From the NCBI RefSeq assembly GCF_022662335.1, contig NZ_JAKNQJ010000007.1, positions 1 through 64,000 on the forward strand: a DNA stretch of 64,000 nt, written 5' to 3'. Both the position numbers and the translations under genes were made by a program. Position 1 is the stretch's first letter, and the number at the start of each line of letters is the position of its first letter. Positions 46,853 to 55,166 of the stretch are shown here, one piece after another. Under the pieces are notes generated by a model that was not told where the DNA came from, made no database searches, and worked only from the letters and a program-made list of their open reading frames with translations. This DNA is from Sphingomonas sp. CROZ-RG-20F-R02-07 (GTDB taxonomy: Bacteria > Pseudomonadota > Alphaproteobacteria > Sphingomonadales > Sphingomonadaceae).

Positions 46853-49338
46853 GCCTTGCCTGGCGCCTGGCGCTGCGCGATCTGCGGCGCGGCGGGCGCG
46901 GGCTCGTGCTGCTGGCGGTGTGCCTGTTCCTGGGCACCGCGGCGCTGGCCGGCATCGGCAGCCTTGCGGCCAGCATGATCGCCGCGCTCGACGGAAACGG
47001 CCGGCAGATGCTGGGCGGCGACATCGAGTTCAGCGTCTCGCAGCGGCGCGCGACCGTGGAAGAGCTGGCGGCGTTCGGCCGGATCGGGCGCGTATCGGAG
47101 GTCGTCGGGTTGCGCGCGATGGCCGATGCGGGCGGCGCGGCGGCGCTGGTCGATCTGCGCAGCGCGGATGCGGCATGGCCGCTGGTCGGGCGATTCCGGC
47201 TCGCACCGGGCGCTCTGGCCGCTCGACCGCACGGACGCGAGGTCGCGATCGCACCGGCGCTGGCCGATCGGCTGAACGTCCGGCCGGGCGACACGCTGCG
47301 GATCGGCTCCGCCCCGCTGCGCGTGATCGGCCTGATCGCCGACGAGCCCGATCGCCTCGGCGCGGGCTTCACGCTGGGGCCGCCGGCTCTGGTCGATCCG
47401 GTGGGTCTCGACGCGACCGCGCTGCTCCAGCCCGGGAGCCTCTATGAAAGCCATTACCGCATCGCCCTCACCCATCCCGAGGCGGCGGCGGCCGTGCGGG
47501 ATCGGCTGTTGCGCCGCTTCCAGGGCGCGGGGTGGTCGGCCAAGCTCAGCGACCAATCCGCTGGCGGGCTGCGCCGCGGCATCGACCAACTCGGGCAGTT
47601 CCTGCTCATCGTCGGCCTGGCCGCGCTGGCGATCGCGGGCGTCGGCGTGGGCAGCGGTGTGGCGGCCTATCTGGCAGGCAAGACGCAGATCATCGCCACG
47701 CTGAAGGTTCTGGGCCTGCGATCGCAGACCATCGCCACCATCTTCCTGATCCAGCTCGGGCTAGTGGCAGCGATCGGCGTAGGCGGCGGCCTGGTGGCCG
47801 GCGCGGCGGTGCCGTGGATCGTGACGGCGATCGCCGGAACGGCGCTGCCGGTGCTGCCGCGGCTGACGCTGTATCCGCTGCCGCTGACGACGGCCGCGAT
47901 CCTGGCGTTGCTGGTCGCGTTGCTCTTCGCGCTGCCGGCACTCGCCCGTGCGCGCGCCGTGCCCGCCGCATCGCTGTTGCGCGATGCGCTCGTCACCCGC
48001 CGCCTGCCGTCGGTTCGCATAACGGCCATCATGGCGCTGCTCGTTGCCGCGTTGGTCGCGCTCGCGGTGCTGACGGCGTCGGACCGGCTGCTCGCGCTCG
48101 GCTTCATCGGCGCGGTCCTCGCGGTCATCATGCTCTTATGGGCCATCGGGGCGGCGATCCGCGTCGTGGCCGCCAGGCTGCCGCGCCCGCGCCGTCCGCT
48201 GCTCCGGCTCGCCGTCGCCAACCTCCACCGGCCGGGTGCACAGACCGATCGGCTCGTCGTGGCGCTCGGCCTCGGTTTGTCGCTGTTCGTGGCGCTCGCG
48301 GTCATCGATTCGAGCCTGGCGTTCGAGCTGCGCAACGCCGCACCCGCCAAGGCGCCGCGCTTCTTCGCCATCGACCTCCAACCCGAGGATGCGACGACCT
48401 TGGCCCGCGCCGTCAAGTCCGCGGCGCCCGACGCCAGGATCGAGGCCGTGCCGTCGCTACGCGGATCGATCGTCGCCTTTCACGGCATGCGCGTCGTCGA
48501 CATGAAGACGCTGCCGGAAGGCGCATGGGTGCTGCGCGGCGACCGGACGATCACCTGGTCGGCGACCTTGCCGCCGCGCAACACCGTCGTCGCGGGCCGA
48601 TGGTGGCCGGCGGACTATCACGGTGCGCCGCTGGTATCGATCGAGGACAGGGCGGCGACCGCGCTCGGCCTCAAGGTGGGTGACACCATCACCATATCGA
48701 TCCTGGGCGTCGACGTTCCCGCGCGGATCGCGGCCCTCCGCAAGATCGACTGGGGCGGTCTGGGACTGAACTTCGCGATCGTCTTTTCGCCCGGCTATAT
48801 CGAGGAAGCGCCGCACGGCCTGTTGGCGAGCGTCTATGCGCCGCCGGCCTGCGACGGCGCGATCGCCCGCCGCGTCGCCGCCGCGCTGCCCTCGGTGACG
48901 ATGATCCGCGTCGGCGACGTGATCGCGCAACTGGGCACGGCCCTCGCCCAGATCGCGCTCGCCGTCCGGGTGGCGGCGGCGGTCACGGTCGCGGCCGGAA
49001 TTGCGGTGTTGATCGGTGCGATCGCCGCATCGGGCCGCAGCCGGCGCTATGATTCGGTCATCCTGAAACTGCTCGGTGGCAGCCGTCGCCAAGTGCTCGG
49101 TGCACAGGCGATCGAATATGCCATTCTATCCCTGGTGCTGGCCTCGGTCGCGCTGTTTCTGGGCTCTGCCGCCGGCTGGTATGTGGTCACGCAGACGTTC
49201 GGCATGGTCTGGGCGCCGCGGTGGGATACCGTGGCGGCCACGCTTGCGGGCGCGCTGGCGATGATCCTCGCAACCGGACTCGTGGGGAGCCTGCCGGCCC
49301 TCAGAGCACGGCCGTCCGCCGCGTTGCGGGACGGGTAG
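46849..49338 (+). CDS. FtsX-like ABC transporter permease (YbbP-like)
   Basis: This 829-residue inner-membrane protein starts at GTG (VSLAWRLALRDLRRGG), preceded by an AGGAG box. The first helix is GRGLVLLAVCLFLGTAALAG. A first periplasmic region and then an FtsX domain follow (QFLLIVGLAALAIAGVGVGS; ATLKVLGLRSQTIATIFLIQ), and a second FtsX domain with VILKLLGGSRRQVLGAQAIE. The L-K-x-L-G-x-x-x-x motif occurs twice, matching the doubled-domain YbbP architecture of about 800 residues. Together with the ATPase it may extract a lipid-anchored substrate from the membrane; the substrate is not known. Confidence 0.85.
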   Translation: MSLAWRLALRDLRRGGRGLVLLAVCLFLGTAALAGIGSLAASMIAALDGNGRQMLGGDIEFSVSQRRATVEELAAFGRIGRVSEVVGLRAMADAGGAAALVDLRSADAAWPLVGRFRLAPGALAARPHGREVAIAPALADRLNVRPGDTLRIGSAPLRVIGLIADEPDRLGAGFTLGPPALVDPVGLDATALLQPGSLYESHYRIALTHPEAAAAVRDRLLRRFQGAGWSAKLSDQSAGGLRRGIDQLGQFLLIVGLAALAIAGVGVGSGVAAYLAGKTQIIATLKVLGLRSQTIATIFLIQLGLVAAIGVGGGLVAGAAVPWIVTAIAGTALPVLPRLTLYPLPLTTAAILALLVALLFALPALARARAVPAASLLRDALVTRRLPSVRITAIMALLVAALVALAVLTASDRLLALGFIGAVLAVIMLLWAIGAAIRVVAARLPRPRRPLLRLAVANLHRPGAQTDRLVVALGLGLSLFVALAVIDSSLAFELRNAAPAKAPRFFAIDLQPEDATTLARAVKSAAPDARIEAVPSLRGSIVAFHGMRVVDMKTLPEGAWVLRGDRTITWSATLPPRNTVVAGRWWPADYHGAPLVSIEDRAATALGLKVGDTITISILGVDVPARIAALRKIDWGGLGLNFAIVFSPGYIEEAPHGLLASVYAPPACDGAIARRVAAALPSVTMIRVGDVIAQLGTALAQIALAVRVAAAVTVAAGIAVLIGAIAASGRSRRYDSVILKLLGGSRRQVLGAQAIEYAILSLVLASVALFLGSAAGWYVVTQTFGMVWAPRWDTVAATLAGALAMILATGLVGSLPALRARPSAALRDG

Positions 49339-49343
49339 CGGCA

Positions 49344-49847
49344 TCAGCCGTCCGATTGCAGACGGTATCCGACGCCGAGCTCGTTCGCGATCACGCTTCC
49401 GACCTGGCCTGCAGGCTCGAGTTTCTGGCGCAGGTTGCGCACGACGATCCGCAGACATTCGATGCACGGGTCCTCCTCGCCCGCCTGGGCGGCAGCGATG
49501 ATGCGCTCGTGCGTGACCACGCGGCCGATATGGCGGGCGAGGATGGCGAGCACGTCGTGCTCCTTGCGCGTGAGCGCCGCCACCTTCTCTTCAATGGCGT
49601 CGCGCGCGGAGACGACGAGGATGACCGCGTCGCCGCCCTCGCGCAGCAGCGGAATTAGGCTGAGGCCGTCCCGGTCCGGCAGGCCGGGATCGAGCAGGAT
49701 GGCATCGGGCCGATCGGCACCGGCGCGCGCCAGCGCTTCCTTGCCGTTGATCGCCTCGACGACGGCGTAGCCAGCCCGCTCGAGCGTGTTGGGCAGCAAA
49801 CGGCGGATCGCCGCTTCGTCATCAACCACGAGGATTTTGGACGCCAT
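49344..49847 (-). pseudogene. kdpE: Truncated KdpE-like response regulator remnant
   Basis: This 167-codon frame begins KILVVDDEAAIRRLLPNTLE, a receiver domain with the phospho-Asp (AILLDPGLPDRDGLS). It jumps from VILVVSARDAIEEKVAAL straight to TRKEHDVLAILARHIGRVVT, inside the winged-helix domain. About 60 residues normally in between, including the conserved receiver Lys, are missing, compared with about 225 residues in intact KdpE. The winged-helix ends IRRLRQ-type with VIANELGVGYRLQ. The deletion keeps the reading frame, so a product could be made, but it is unlikely to be a working regulator. It follows kdpD remnants on the same strand. Confidence 0.7.
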
Positions 49848-50274
49848 CAGAGCAAGGCTCCCCCGGCCGGCTCGCGCCCGAGCAGCGCGGGCGGAAAGAC
49901 GAGCGTGAAGGCAGCGCCCCCGGCATCGTCGCTATTGGCGCCTCCACGCTCATGCCCATAGCCTCGGCAAACGCCTTGACGATGGCAAGGCCGAGGCCGG
50001 TGCCCCCGGAGCGCGATCGAACCCTTCCAGGCGCCGGAACGTCTCGAACACCTCCCCTTCCCGGCCGATCGGCAGACCGGGCCCGCGGTCGAGCAGGACG
50101 AGCCGCAGCTCGCCATAGCGATGCAGCCCTTCGATCATGATCGCGGCCCGGATCGGCATAGCGCCCGGCATTGTCGAACAGGTTTAGAAGGCAGTGGTGA
50201 AGAAGCTGCGGATCGACCTTCACGAGCGGCAGGTCGGGCGGCAGGTCGAGGCGGATTTCGTGCAAATCGGTCAT
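49847..50274 (-). pseudogene. kdpD: KdpD sensor-kinase C-terminal remnant with frameshifts
   Basis: The ATPase-domain remnant of a KdpD-like histidine kinase is split between frames. The N-box text LLHHCLLNLFDNAGRYA is in one frame. The next piece, LRLVLLDRGPGLPIGREGEV and FETFRRLEGFDR, is in a second. GGTGLGLAIVKAFAEAMGMSV returns to the first, and the tail GGAAFTLVFPPALLG is in a third. At least three indels within 430 bp have destroyed the gene, and the N-terminal 700 residues of a normal KdpD are absent. The ancestral stop overlaps the kdpE start as TGATG. No kdpFABC genes are nearby. Confidence 0.75.
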
Positions 50275-50317
50275 ACAGCGCGCGCTTGAGTTAGCCGGCG
50301 ACGGATATCACACGAAG

Positions 50318-50485
50318 ATGTTTCAGATAAAAAGAACGCTCCGCCGCAACGGATACGACAGCGTCCACGCCAACCTTGTCGGTGCGAGCATCAAACGCCA
50401 ATTGGCGGCTCGCATAGCAGCGACGAAAAAGGGTCGCGTGATGGTCGAGGGCGCTGGTGGCGCTACTAAGACTGGACCGGCTTAA
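50318..50485 (+). CDS. Possible small protein (55 aa), low support
   Basis: An ATG frame gives MFQIKRTLRRNGYDSVHANL and ends KKGRVMVEGAGGATKTGPA. It is basic and has no recognisable domain. Its ribosome-binding site is weak (CGAAG). It overlaps the 3' end of the minus-strand gene 50466-50663 by 20 bp. It could be a spurious frame in a gene-poor patch. Confidence 0.25.
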   Translation: MFQIKRTLRRNGYDSVHANLVGASIKRQLAARIAATKKGRVMVEGAGGATKTGPA

Positions 50486-50663
50486 GTTTGAGCGGAGCAC
50501 CAATCGCCTCAATCTCGTAAATCATTGCTGAGTAATGGCCTGCGAGTTCAAGGTGTATCTTCGTGATGTTTTGATCCAATGATGACGCCGCCATCTTTTG
50601 GCACTGCTCATGGCGGCGATAATAGTAAGACAAATCGTTACGTTCACCAGTAACAGCTATCAT
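50466..50663 (-). CDS. Small hypothetical protein (65 aa)
   Basis: The protein begins MIAVTGERNDLSYYYRRHEQ and continues CQKMAASSLDQNITKIHLEL. The Y-Y-x-R-R-x-x-Q-x-x-x-x-A pattern followed by a helix with A-x-x-Y-x-x-x-x resembles short helical proteins that are numerous in sphingomonads. The function is not known. A GGAGC box lies about 8 nt before the ATG, which supports real expression. The base composition is less GC-rich than the neighbouring metabolic genes, which hints at recent acquisition. Confidence 0.6.
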   Translation of the reverse strand: MIAVTGERNDLSYYYRRHEQCQKMAASSLDQNITKIHLELAGHYSAMIYEIEAIGAPLKLKPVQS

Positions 50664-50707
50664 CGGGGTGCTCCTCGATTTACATTCACGTTGTCTACAG
50701 GCTTGCC

Positions 50708-50899
50708 CTAACTTGTGCGGCTTACGCTGGCGTCGATGTTTGTGACGATGCCTTTTTGCTCCGCATCATAAGCAAGCGCGCCAAAGTGCTCCGCTGATTT
50801 AAGCCGCAAAATTTGGATCGATCGTGTCGCCGCATGATCCGCTTGGTTACGGGCTTCCGCCTCGCGTTCGCGAAAGTATTTCGCACCATATTCGTCCAT
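50708..50899 (-). CDS. Small hypothetical protein (63 aa), helical
   Basis: The ATG at 50899 gives MDEYGAKYFREREAEARNQA followed by DHAATRSIQILRLKSAEHFG and a tail ending in ASVSRTS. It resembles 50466-50663 in style (Y-F-x-x-R-x-x-E-A, then an A-x-x-Y-like helix), so the two may be distant relatives. An AAAGGTGG box lies upstream. An in-frame Met at 51097 would add 66 unrelated residues, so the shorter form is preferred. The function is unknown. Confidence 0.5.
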   Translation of the reverse strand: MDEYGAKYFREREAEARNQADHAATRSIQILRLKSAEHFGALAYDAEQKGIVTNIDASVSRTS

Positions 50900-51037
50900 C
50901 GCCGCCACCACCTTTATTGAGCTCAAAGGGCCGTGGAGGAAACCTGTGTAACCATCGAGGGGGTCGCTCAATAACATGAGTGAGCGTCGCCTGCTGACTT
51001 GGTTGTCAAATGAGGGTCGAAATACGGGAGCGGCAAC

Positions 51038-51172
51038 GTGATCGAACAAGACCTCGCAGCGATCGGTGACCACGATTTGATCGCGCTTTATCAGCAATCC
51101 GGCAGGGAGGCCGGCGACCCGATAGCGGACGCGATCGGGGCCGAGATTGAACGGCGTGGCCTTGATATCTGA
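51038..51172 (+). CDS. Very small hypothetical protein (44 aa, GTG start)
   Basis: The GTG at 51038 opens a frame beginning V/M-IEQDLAAIGDHDLIALY, followed by QQSGREAGDPIADAIG and ending AEIERRGLDI. A GGGAG box is 8 nt upstream. The pattern of D-L-I-A-x-Y, then G-x-P-x-A-D-A and I-E-R-R is coherent and protein-like for so short a frame. The function is unknown. Confidence 0.5.
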   Translation: MIEQDLAAIGDHDLIALYQQSGREAGDPIADAIGAEIERRGLDI

Positions 51173-51579
51173 TGTCTAGCGGCTTTCGGCAGGCCATCAG
51201 CGCCCCAACCAAGCGGTTCAGCGCGCAATAATGCTTACGCACGGCCCAAATGGTCGATCGCGATACACACAACTCGTTGCCTCTCCCCGCTGAGCGGGAT
51301 GGAGGCCGAGGGTCAGACCTATGATGCCGGATCAACGACCCGGCAACCCTTGCCAATAGGCTTTGAAGGCCGGGGAACCCGGCAACGATATTGTGTGATC
51401 GTCTGCGCGTTTTCTACACCGCTCGTTGGACGGATGGCCGTGCACGCCTGCCCGTCAGAAAGCTGTCCGTTCCGGCGCTTGTCAGTCGATTGTCATAAAA
51501 CCAACCCGCTTGCGCTTCGCCCGATTGTCGACCACATTGGTGAAACCCAAGGATTTCTGCGGGTCTTGGCGGTGAAGGT
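51173..51579. other. Intergenic stretch without recognisable gene
   Basis: About 400 bp between the 44-aa frame and the tRNA. It contains several short direct and inverted words such as CCCCGCTGAGCGGG near 51286-51299, but no ORF with a ribosome-binding site and no clear promoter or attachment-site duplication. I see nothing further to annotate. Confidence 0.4.
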
Positions 51580-51656
51580 TGGTGTCCCCGAGTGGATTCG
51601 AACCACCGGCCTGCGGTTTAGGAAACCGACGCTCTATCCGACTGAGCTACGGGGAC
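51580..51656 (-). tRNA. tRNA-Arg (anticodon CCT)
   Basis: The minus strand folds into a standard cloverleaf. The acceptor GTCCCCG (51656-51650) pairs with CGGGGAC (51590-51584), with discriminator A and an encoded CCA at 51582-51580. The D arm is in GCTCAGTCGGATAGAGC, the anticodon stem CGGTTTCCTAAACCG has CCT at 51622-51620, and the T arm is GGTTCGAATCC. The arginine AGG codon is decoded. It flanks a small-gene region on one side and an MlaA gene on the other. Confidence 0.95.
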
Positions 51657-51715
51657 GCGCGCCTGCAAATAGCGCAGGGGCCGCAAGGGGGCAATCTAGA
51701 TGTGGTCGGTGCCCC

Positions 51716-52699
51716 CTAGGGCGAGGGCGTCGCACTCTCGGGCGGGCGGGCCTCCGGGGCCGGGGATGGCGGGGTCGCCGGATGAACGCCGCGCATCCGG
51801 ATCGGGGCGGTCGGCGCTTCCGACATGGGGCTGGAATTGCGATCGCTGCGGCCACGCAGGTGATCGATCTCGCCCTGACGCCGCTGCAGATAGAAGGCGC
51901 GGGTGTTCTCATAAGGGTCAGGCACGCCGTCGTGCAGTGTATGCAGCGTCTCATCGAATTCGGCACGGTGATCGAGCACGCCCAGAACGGCAGCGGGCAC
52001 CGCATAGCTCGGCCGGGTGATGCGGCTGCCGAAGGTGAGCGGCAGAACGAGCCGGTCGACCGCACCGCCGAACAGGTCGCGCACCGTCGTCGGCCCGACG
52101 ATCGGCAGGAACATGAACGGCCCGTTCGGCACACCGTAGAAGCCGAGCGTATCCGCAAAGCCGTTGCCGCGCCGCGGAAGCTTGAACGCGCGGCGCTTCG
52201 CCATATCGAACACACCGGCCACGCCGACCGTCGTGTTGATCGCGAAACGGGCGACCGTCTCGGCCGCCTTGCCGATCTTGTGCTGGAACACGAAGTTCAC
52301 GAACACCACCGGCTCGCGCATATTGTAGAGGAAATTGTGGACGCCGCTGCGAAAGGGGCTGGGCACATGCTTCTTGTAGGCAATCGACACGGGGCCGATC
52401 AGCGCCTTGTCCACCGCCTCGGTCGCGGCAAACGACTGGGCATTGAGCGCGCGCAGCGGATCGGGCGCGTCGGACACATCGCGCGCGCGCACGATGATAT
52501 CCGCGTTCCCCGCCGGATCGTGAGTCGGCCGCTGGGCCTGATCCGGCAGGGGCGGTTCGCTCGGGTTCGCGATGTGGAGCGGCGCGGCCGGGGGCGATGC
52601 CGCGCCCGTGGCTGCCTGGGGAACATCGGCTTGCGGCGTGGGATCGCCCGCCTGAACGGGCGCGGCGGTCACGAACATCGCCATGGTCAGCAGGTACAA
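51716..52699 (-). CDS. mlaA: MlaA (VacJ)-family lipid-asymmetry protein
   Basis: This protein of up to 327 residues has a signal peptide ([17 protein letters not shown]) and a Pro/Ala-rich linker. The MlaA domain follows ([80 protein letters not shown]). It removes mislocalised phospholipids from the outer leaflet of the outer membrane in the Mla pathway. No lipobox cysteine is visible, which is unusual because E. coli MlaA is a lipoprotein. The tail is long, hydrophilic and Pro-rich. MlaBCDEF genes are not in the window. Confidence 0.85.
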   Translation of the reverse strand: MYLLTMAMFVTAAPVQAGDPTPQADVPQAATGAASPPAAPLHIANPSEPPLPDQAQRPTHDPAGNADIIVRARDVSDAPDPLRALNAQSFAATEAVDKALIGPVSIAYKKHVPSPFRSGVHNFLYNMREPVVFVNFVFQHKIGKAAETVARFAINTTVGVAGVFDMAKRRAFKLPRRGNGFADTLGFYGVPNGPFMFLPIVGPTTVRDLFGGAVDRLVLPLTFGSRITRPSYAVPAAVLGVLDHRAEFDETLHTLHDGVPDPYENTRAFYLQRRQGEIDHLRGRSDRNSSPMSEAPTAPIRMRGVHPATPPSPAPEARPPESATPSP

Positions 52700-52869
52700 A
52701 ACGCAATCCCCCCGATCCCGCCGCGACCTCGCAACGCCGGTCTGCCGGTCCGGCCCCGTCGATGACTGGCGATCACGGTCCGTCTGCCGTGATGCCGGTC
52801 ACCGAACTGAATGCCGGCCGCGTGCGCCTTCCCTCGCATCTGCTCATCCCCGCCGCAAGGCCGCGCGGA

Positions 52870-53289
52870 TCAGTTCAGCGCCTTGGGCGGCACCACCGGC
52901 AGCGGCAGGGGTGCAACGGGCACGCCCTCGTCGACCAACGCCTTCGCCTCCGCCAGGCTCGCCTGGCCGTGGATCGGGGCGTGTTTCTCCTCGCCGAGAT
53001 GCATTGCGCGAGCCCGAGTCGCGAAGTCGGCACCGACCCAGGAGGACGAAGCGAGCGCCTTGGCCTGTGCCGCCGCCAGGGCGCTGATCGCCGCCTTGGC
53101 TTCGGCATGCGACACGCGGTTGCCCTTGGCGGCGACGTTGGGCGCCATCACGGCCTTCGTCACGTCGGGATCGTCGCACAATGGGCAGCGGACCTGCCCT
53201 GCCCCAGCCTGCTCTTCATAAGCGGTGGTGGAGGCGAACCACGCCTCGAAGACATGCGCGTTCGCACAGCGAAGATCGAAGACGATCAC
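52870..53289 (-). CDS. DUF1178-family protein
   Basis: This 139-residue cytosolic protein has IVFDLRCANAHVFEAWFAST, RCPLCDDPDVTKAVMAPNV and TRARAMHLGEEKHAPIHGQA, the hallmark features of DUF1178 (an N-terminal C-x3-H, the paired cysteines of a zinc-ribbon-like C-P-x-C, and the G-E-x-x-x-x-I-x-G-x-A motif). GTG at 53289 makes a GTGA overlap with the preceding nitrilase gene. The function is not known; metal binding by the cysteines is inferred. Confidence 0.82.
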   Translation of the reverse strand: MIVFDLRCANAHVFEAWFASTTAYEEQAGAGQVRCPLCDDPDVTKAVMAPNVAAKGNRVSHAEAKAAISALAAAQAKALASSSWVGADFATRARAMHLGEEKHAPIHGQASLAEAKALVDEGVPVAPLPLPVVPPKALN

Positions 53290-54110
53290 CGGACCCGCGT
53301 CACGGTCGGGATCGGGCGGCGGTGCGCACGCACGGGAATGCGCGCGCCCACGTCGGCCACGCGTGCGGGATCGATCGGCGCAAAGCCCAGTCCCGCCGCC
53401 TCGCCCATGTCGAGCAGCACGTCGCCCCAGGGATCGATCACCAGCGAATGGCCATAGGTGGTGCGGCCATCGGCATGGAGCCCGGTCTGCGCCGCGGCGA
53501 CCACGAAGGCGCCCGCCTCGATCGCACGCGCGCGCAGCAGGACGTGCCAATGCGCCGCGCCCGTCGGCCGGGTGAAGGCGGCGGGCACCGACAGGATATC
53601 TGCGCCCGCATCGCTCAAGGCGCGAAACAGGTCGGGGAAGCGCAGGTCGTAACAGATCGTAGGCCCGAGCATCCCGAGCGGCGTGTCGATCACGACGGCG
53701 ACGGCGCCCGGCGCGTAAGCCGCCGATTCACGCCAGCTTTCGCCGCTCGGAAGATTCACATCGAACAGGTGGAGCTTGTCGTAGCGCGCCCGGATCGCAC
53801 CGCTCGCGTCGATCACGAAGCCGCGATTGGCGAACAGCCCGTCCTCCGCGCGCACCGCCAGCGAACCGAGATGCACCCACAGGCCCGCGCGCGCCGCGGC
53901 GGAACGAACCGCATCCAGCACCGGATCGTCCGCCTCCGCCACGATCGCCGCGGCGGCACGCGCGCGATCCCGGTCGATCAGGCCCGACATTTCGGGCGTG
54001 AAAACCATCGTCGCTCCGGCATCGGCTGCCCGTTCGATCGCATCGACGATCGTGGCGGCATTGGCGGCGGGGTCGATCCCGCTCGTCATCTGGAGGACGG
54101 CGATCTTCAT
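53286..54110 (-). CDS. Nitrilase-superfamily carbon-nitrogen hydrolase (Nit-type amidase)
   Basis: This 274-residue hydrolase has the catalytic triad Glu in MVFTPEMSGLIDRD, Lys in RYDKLHLFDVNLPSGESWRE and Cys in TICYDLRFPDLF. The later ARAIEAGAFVVAAAQTGLH segment is characteristic of Nit2-like omega-amidase and deaminated-glutathione amidase enzymes. It cleaves a small amide in the cytosol. Overlaps of 4 nt occur with both the upstream glutaredoxin gene and the downstream DUF1178 gene, an arrangement common in alphaproteobacteria and consistent with glutathione repair. Confidence 0.86.
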   Translation of the reverse strand: MKIAVLQMTSGIDPAANAATIVDAIERAADAGATMVFTPEMSGLIDRDRARAAAAIVAEADDPVLDAVRSAAARAGLWVHLGSLAVRAEDGLFANRGFVIDASGAIRARYDKLHLFDVNLPSGESWRESAAYAPGAVAVVIDTPLGMLGPTICYDLRFPDLFRALSDAGADILSVPAAFTRPTGAAHWHVLLRARAIEAGAFVVAAAQTGLHADGRTTYGHSLVIDPWGDVLLDMGEAAGLGFAPIDPARVADVGARIPVRAHRRPIPTVTRVR

Positions 54111-54364
54111 CCGCCGAGCAGCGGATCGAGCTTTCCTTCGCGCTCCAGCAGGGCGAGATCGTCCGATCCGCCGACATGGGTGCCGTCGATGAAAATCTGC
54201 GGCACGGTCGTGCGGCCGGGTGCGCGCGCCAGCATCTCGGCATGCTTGGGTCCGCCGAGGCTGATATCATATTCCTGGGGAACGACGCCCTTGGCCGCCA
54301 GCAGCTTCATCGCGCGCGAGCAATAGGGGCAGAACGCCTTGGTGTAGATTTCGACCTTTGCCAT
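54107..54364 (-). CDS. grxC: Glutaredoxin 3 (GrxC)
   Basis: This 85-residue protein has KVEIYTKAFCPYCSRAMKLL, where C-P-Y-C is the redox motif. RTTVPQIFIDGTHVGGSDDL provides the cis-Pro of V-P-Q and the G-G-S/C-D-D motif. The length and motif order match GrxC/Grx3. It reduces disulfides with glutathione in the cytosol. The first gene of the grxC-nit-DUF1178 operon. Confidence 0.92.
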   Translation of the reverse strand: MAKVEIYTKAFCPYCSRAMKLLAAKGVVPQEYDISLGGPKHAEMLARAPGRTTVPQIFIDGTHVGGSDDLALLEREGKLDPLLGG

Positions 54365-54395
54365 CGGCCCGAGATGTGGCGGCGGGGCCGTCTTG

Positions 54396-55124
54396 TCAAT
54401 CGACCGCGGTCTCGTCCAGCACGCGCGCCCAGCACAGGATCGTCACCGACCGCGCCCCCGCCGCCAGCAGCACGCGCGTGCAGGCCGCCGCGGTCGCGCC
54501 GCTGGTATGGACGTCGTCCACCAGCACCACCGCCCGACCCACGATCCGCGCGCGGTCCGTCACGCGGAACGCGCCCGCCACGGCGCCTGCGCGTGCCTTG
54601 CCGCTCAGGCCGCGCAACATCGGGGTGCGCTTCACGCGCCGCAGCACCGACGGATCATGCGCGACACCCGAGCGTCGCCCCACCGCGCCCGCGATCAGCG
54701 CGGCCTGGTTGAACCCCCGGGACCAGATCCGCCAGCGGTGGAGCGGCACCGGCACCAGCAGATCGGCATCCCCCGGCATCACTCGCACCATCTGCCGCGC
54801 CATCGTTTCGGCGAACGCGGTCCGGCCGCCATATTTCAGCCGCAGCGCCAGCGCGCGGGCGACATCGCCATACGCGACGGCGGCGCGAACCCCGGCGTGG
54901 CGTGGCGGATCGGCGAGGCAGGTAGCGCAACGGGCGTCGTCGCCGCGATCATAGGCGAAGGGGCGATTGCAGCCCGCGCACCAGGGGGGCCCCAGAAACC
55001 TGAGGCTGGCCCAGCAGGTCGCGCAGAACCGGTGATCGTCGCCGACGGGCGCCCCGCACCCCGCGCAGCGGGGCGGCAGCGCGAGGCGGATGATCGCCTC
55101 CACCGGATCGAGCCAACGCGCCAT
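54396..55124 (-). CDS. ComF-family phosphoribosyltransferase-like protein
   Basis: This 242-residue protein has zinc-ribbon-like Cys pairs (PPRCAGCGAPVGDDHRFCATC and PWCAGCNRPF) and GFNQAALIAGAVGRRSGV. VGRAVVLVDDVHTSGATAAA is the PRPP-binding loop (V-D-D-V-x-T-S-G-A-T). It is related to ComFC, which helps DNA uptake and transformation in other bacteria; the biochemical role here is uncertain. It lies 30 bp upstream of the glutaredoxin gene. The start at 55124 leaves a gap to the divergent methyltransferase gene at 55167. Confidence 0.85.
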   Translation of the reverse strand: MARWLDPVEAIIRLALPPRCAGCGAPVGDDHRFCATCWASLRFLGPPWCAGCNRPFAYDRGDDARCATCLADPPRHAGVRAAVAYGDVARALALRLKYGGRTAFAETMARQMVRVMPGDADLLVPVPLHRWRIWSRGFNQAALIAGAVGRRSGVAHDPSVLRRVKRTPMLRGLSGKARAGAVAGAFRVTDRARIVGRAVVLVDDVHTSGATAAACTRVLLAAGARSVTILCWARVLDETAVD

Positions 55125-55166
55125 GCCCGCTTGTCGCTGGCCCTGCGACGCGGCACAAGCGCTCCG

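Noticed and set aside
50291-50512. A 73-codon minus-strand frame near the kdpD remnant
   Set aside because: No ribosome-binding site or domain; it overlaps both the possible 50318-50485 frame and the better supported gene at 50466-50663.
51299-52765. A 488-codon plus-strand frame through the tRNA and mlaA region
   Set aside because: It runs across a tRNA gene and antisense to MlaA; no recognisable domain.
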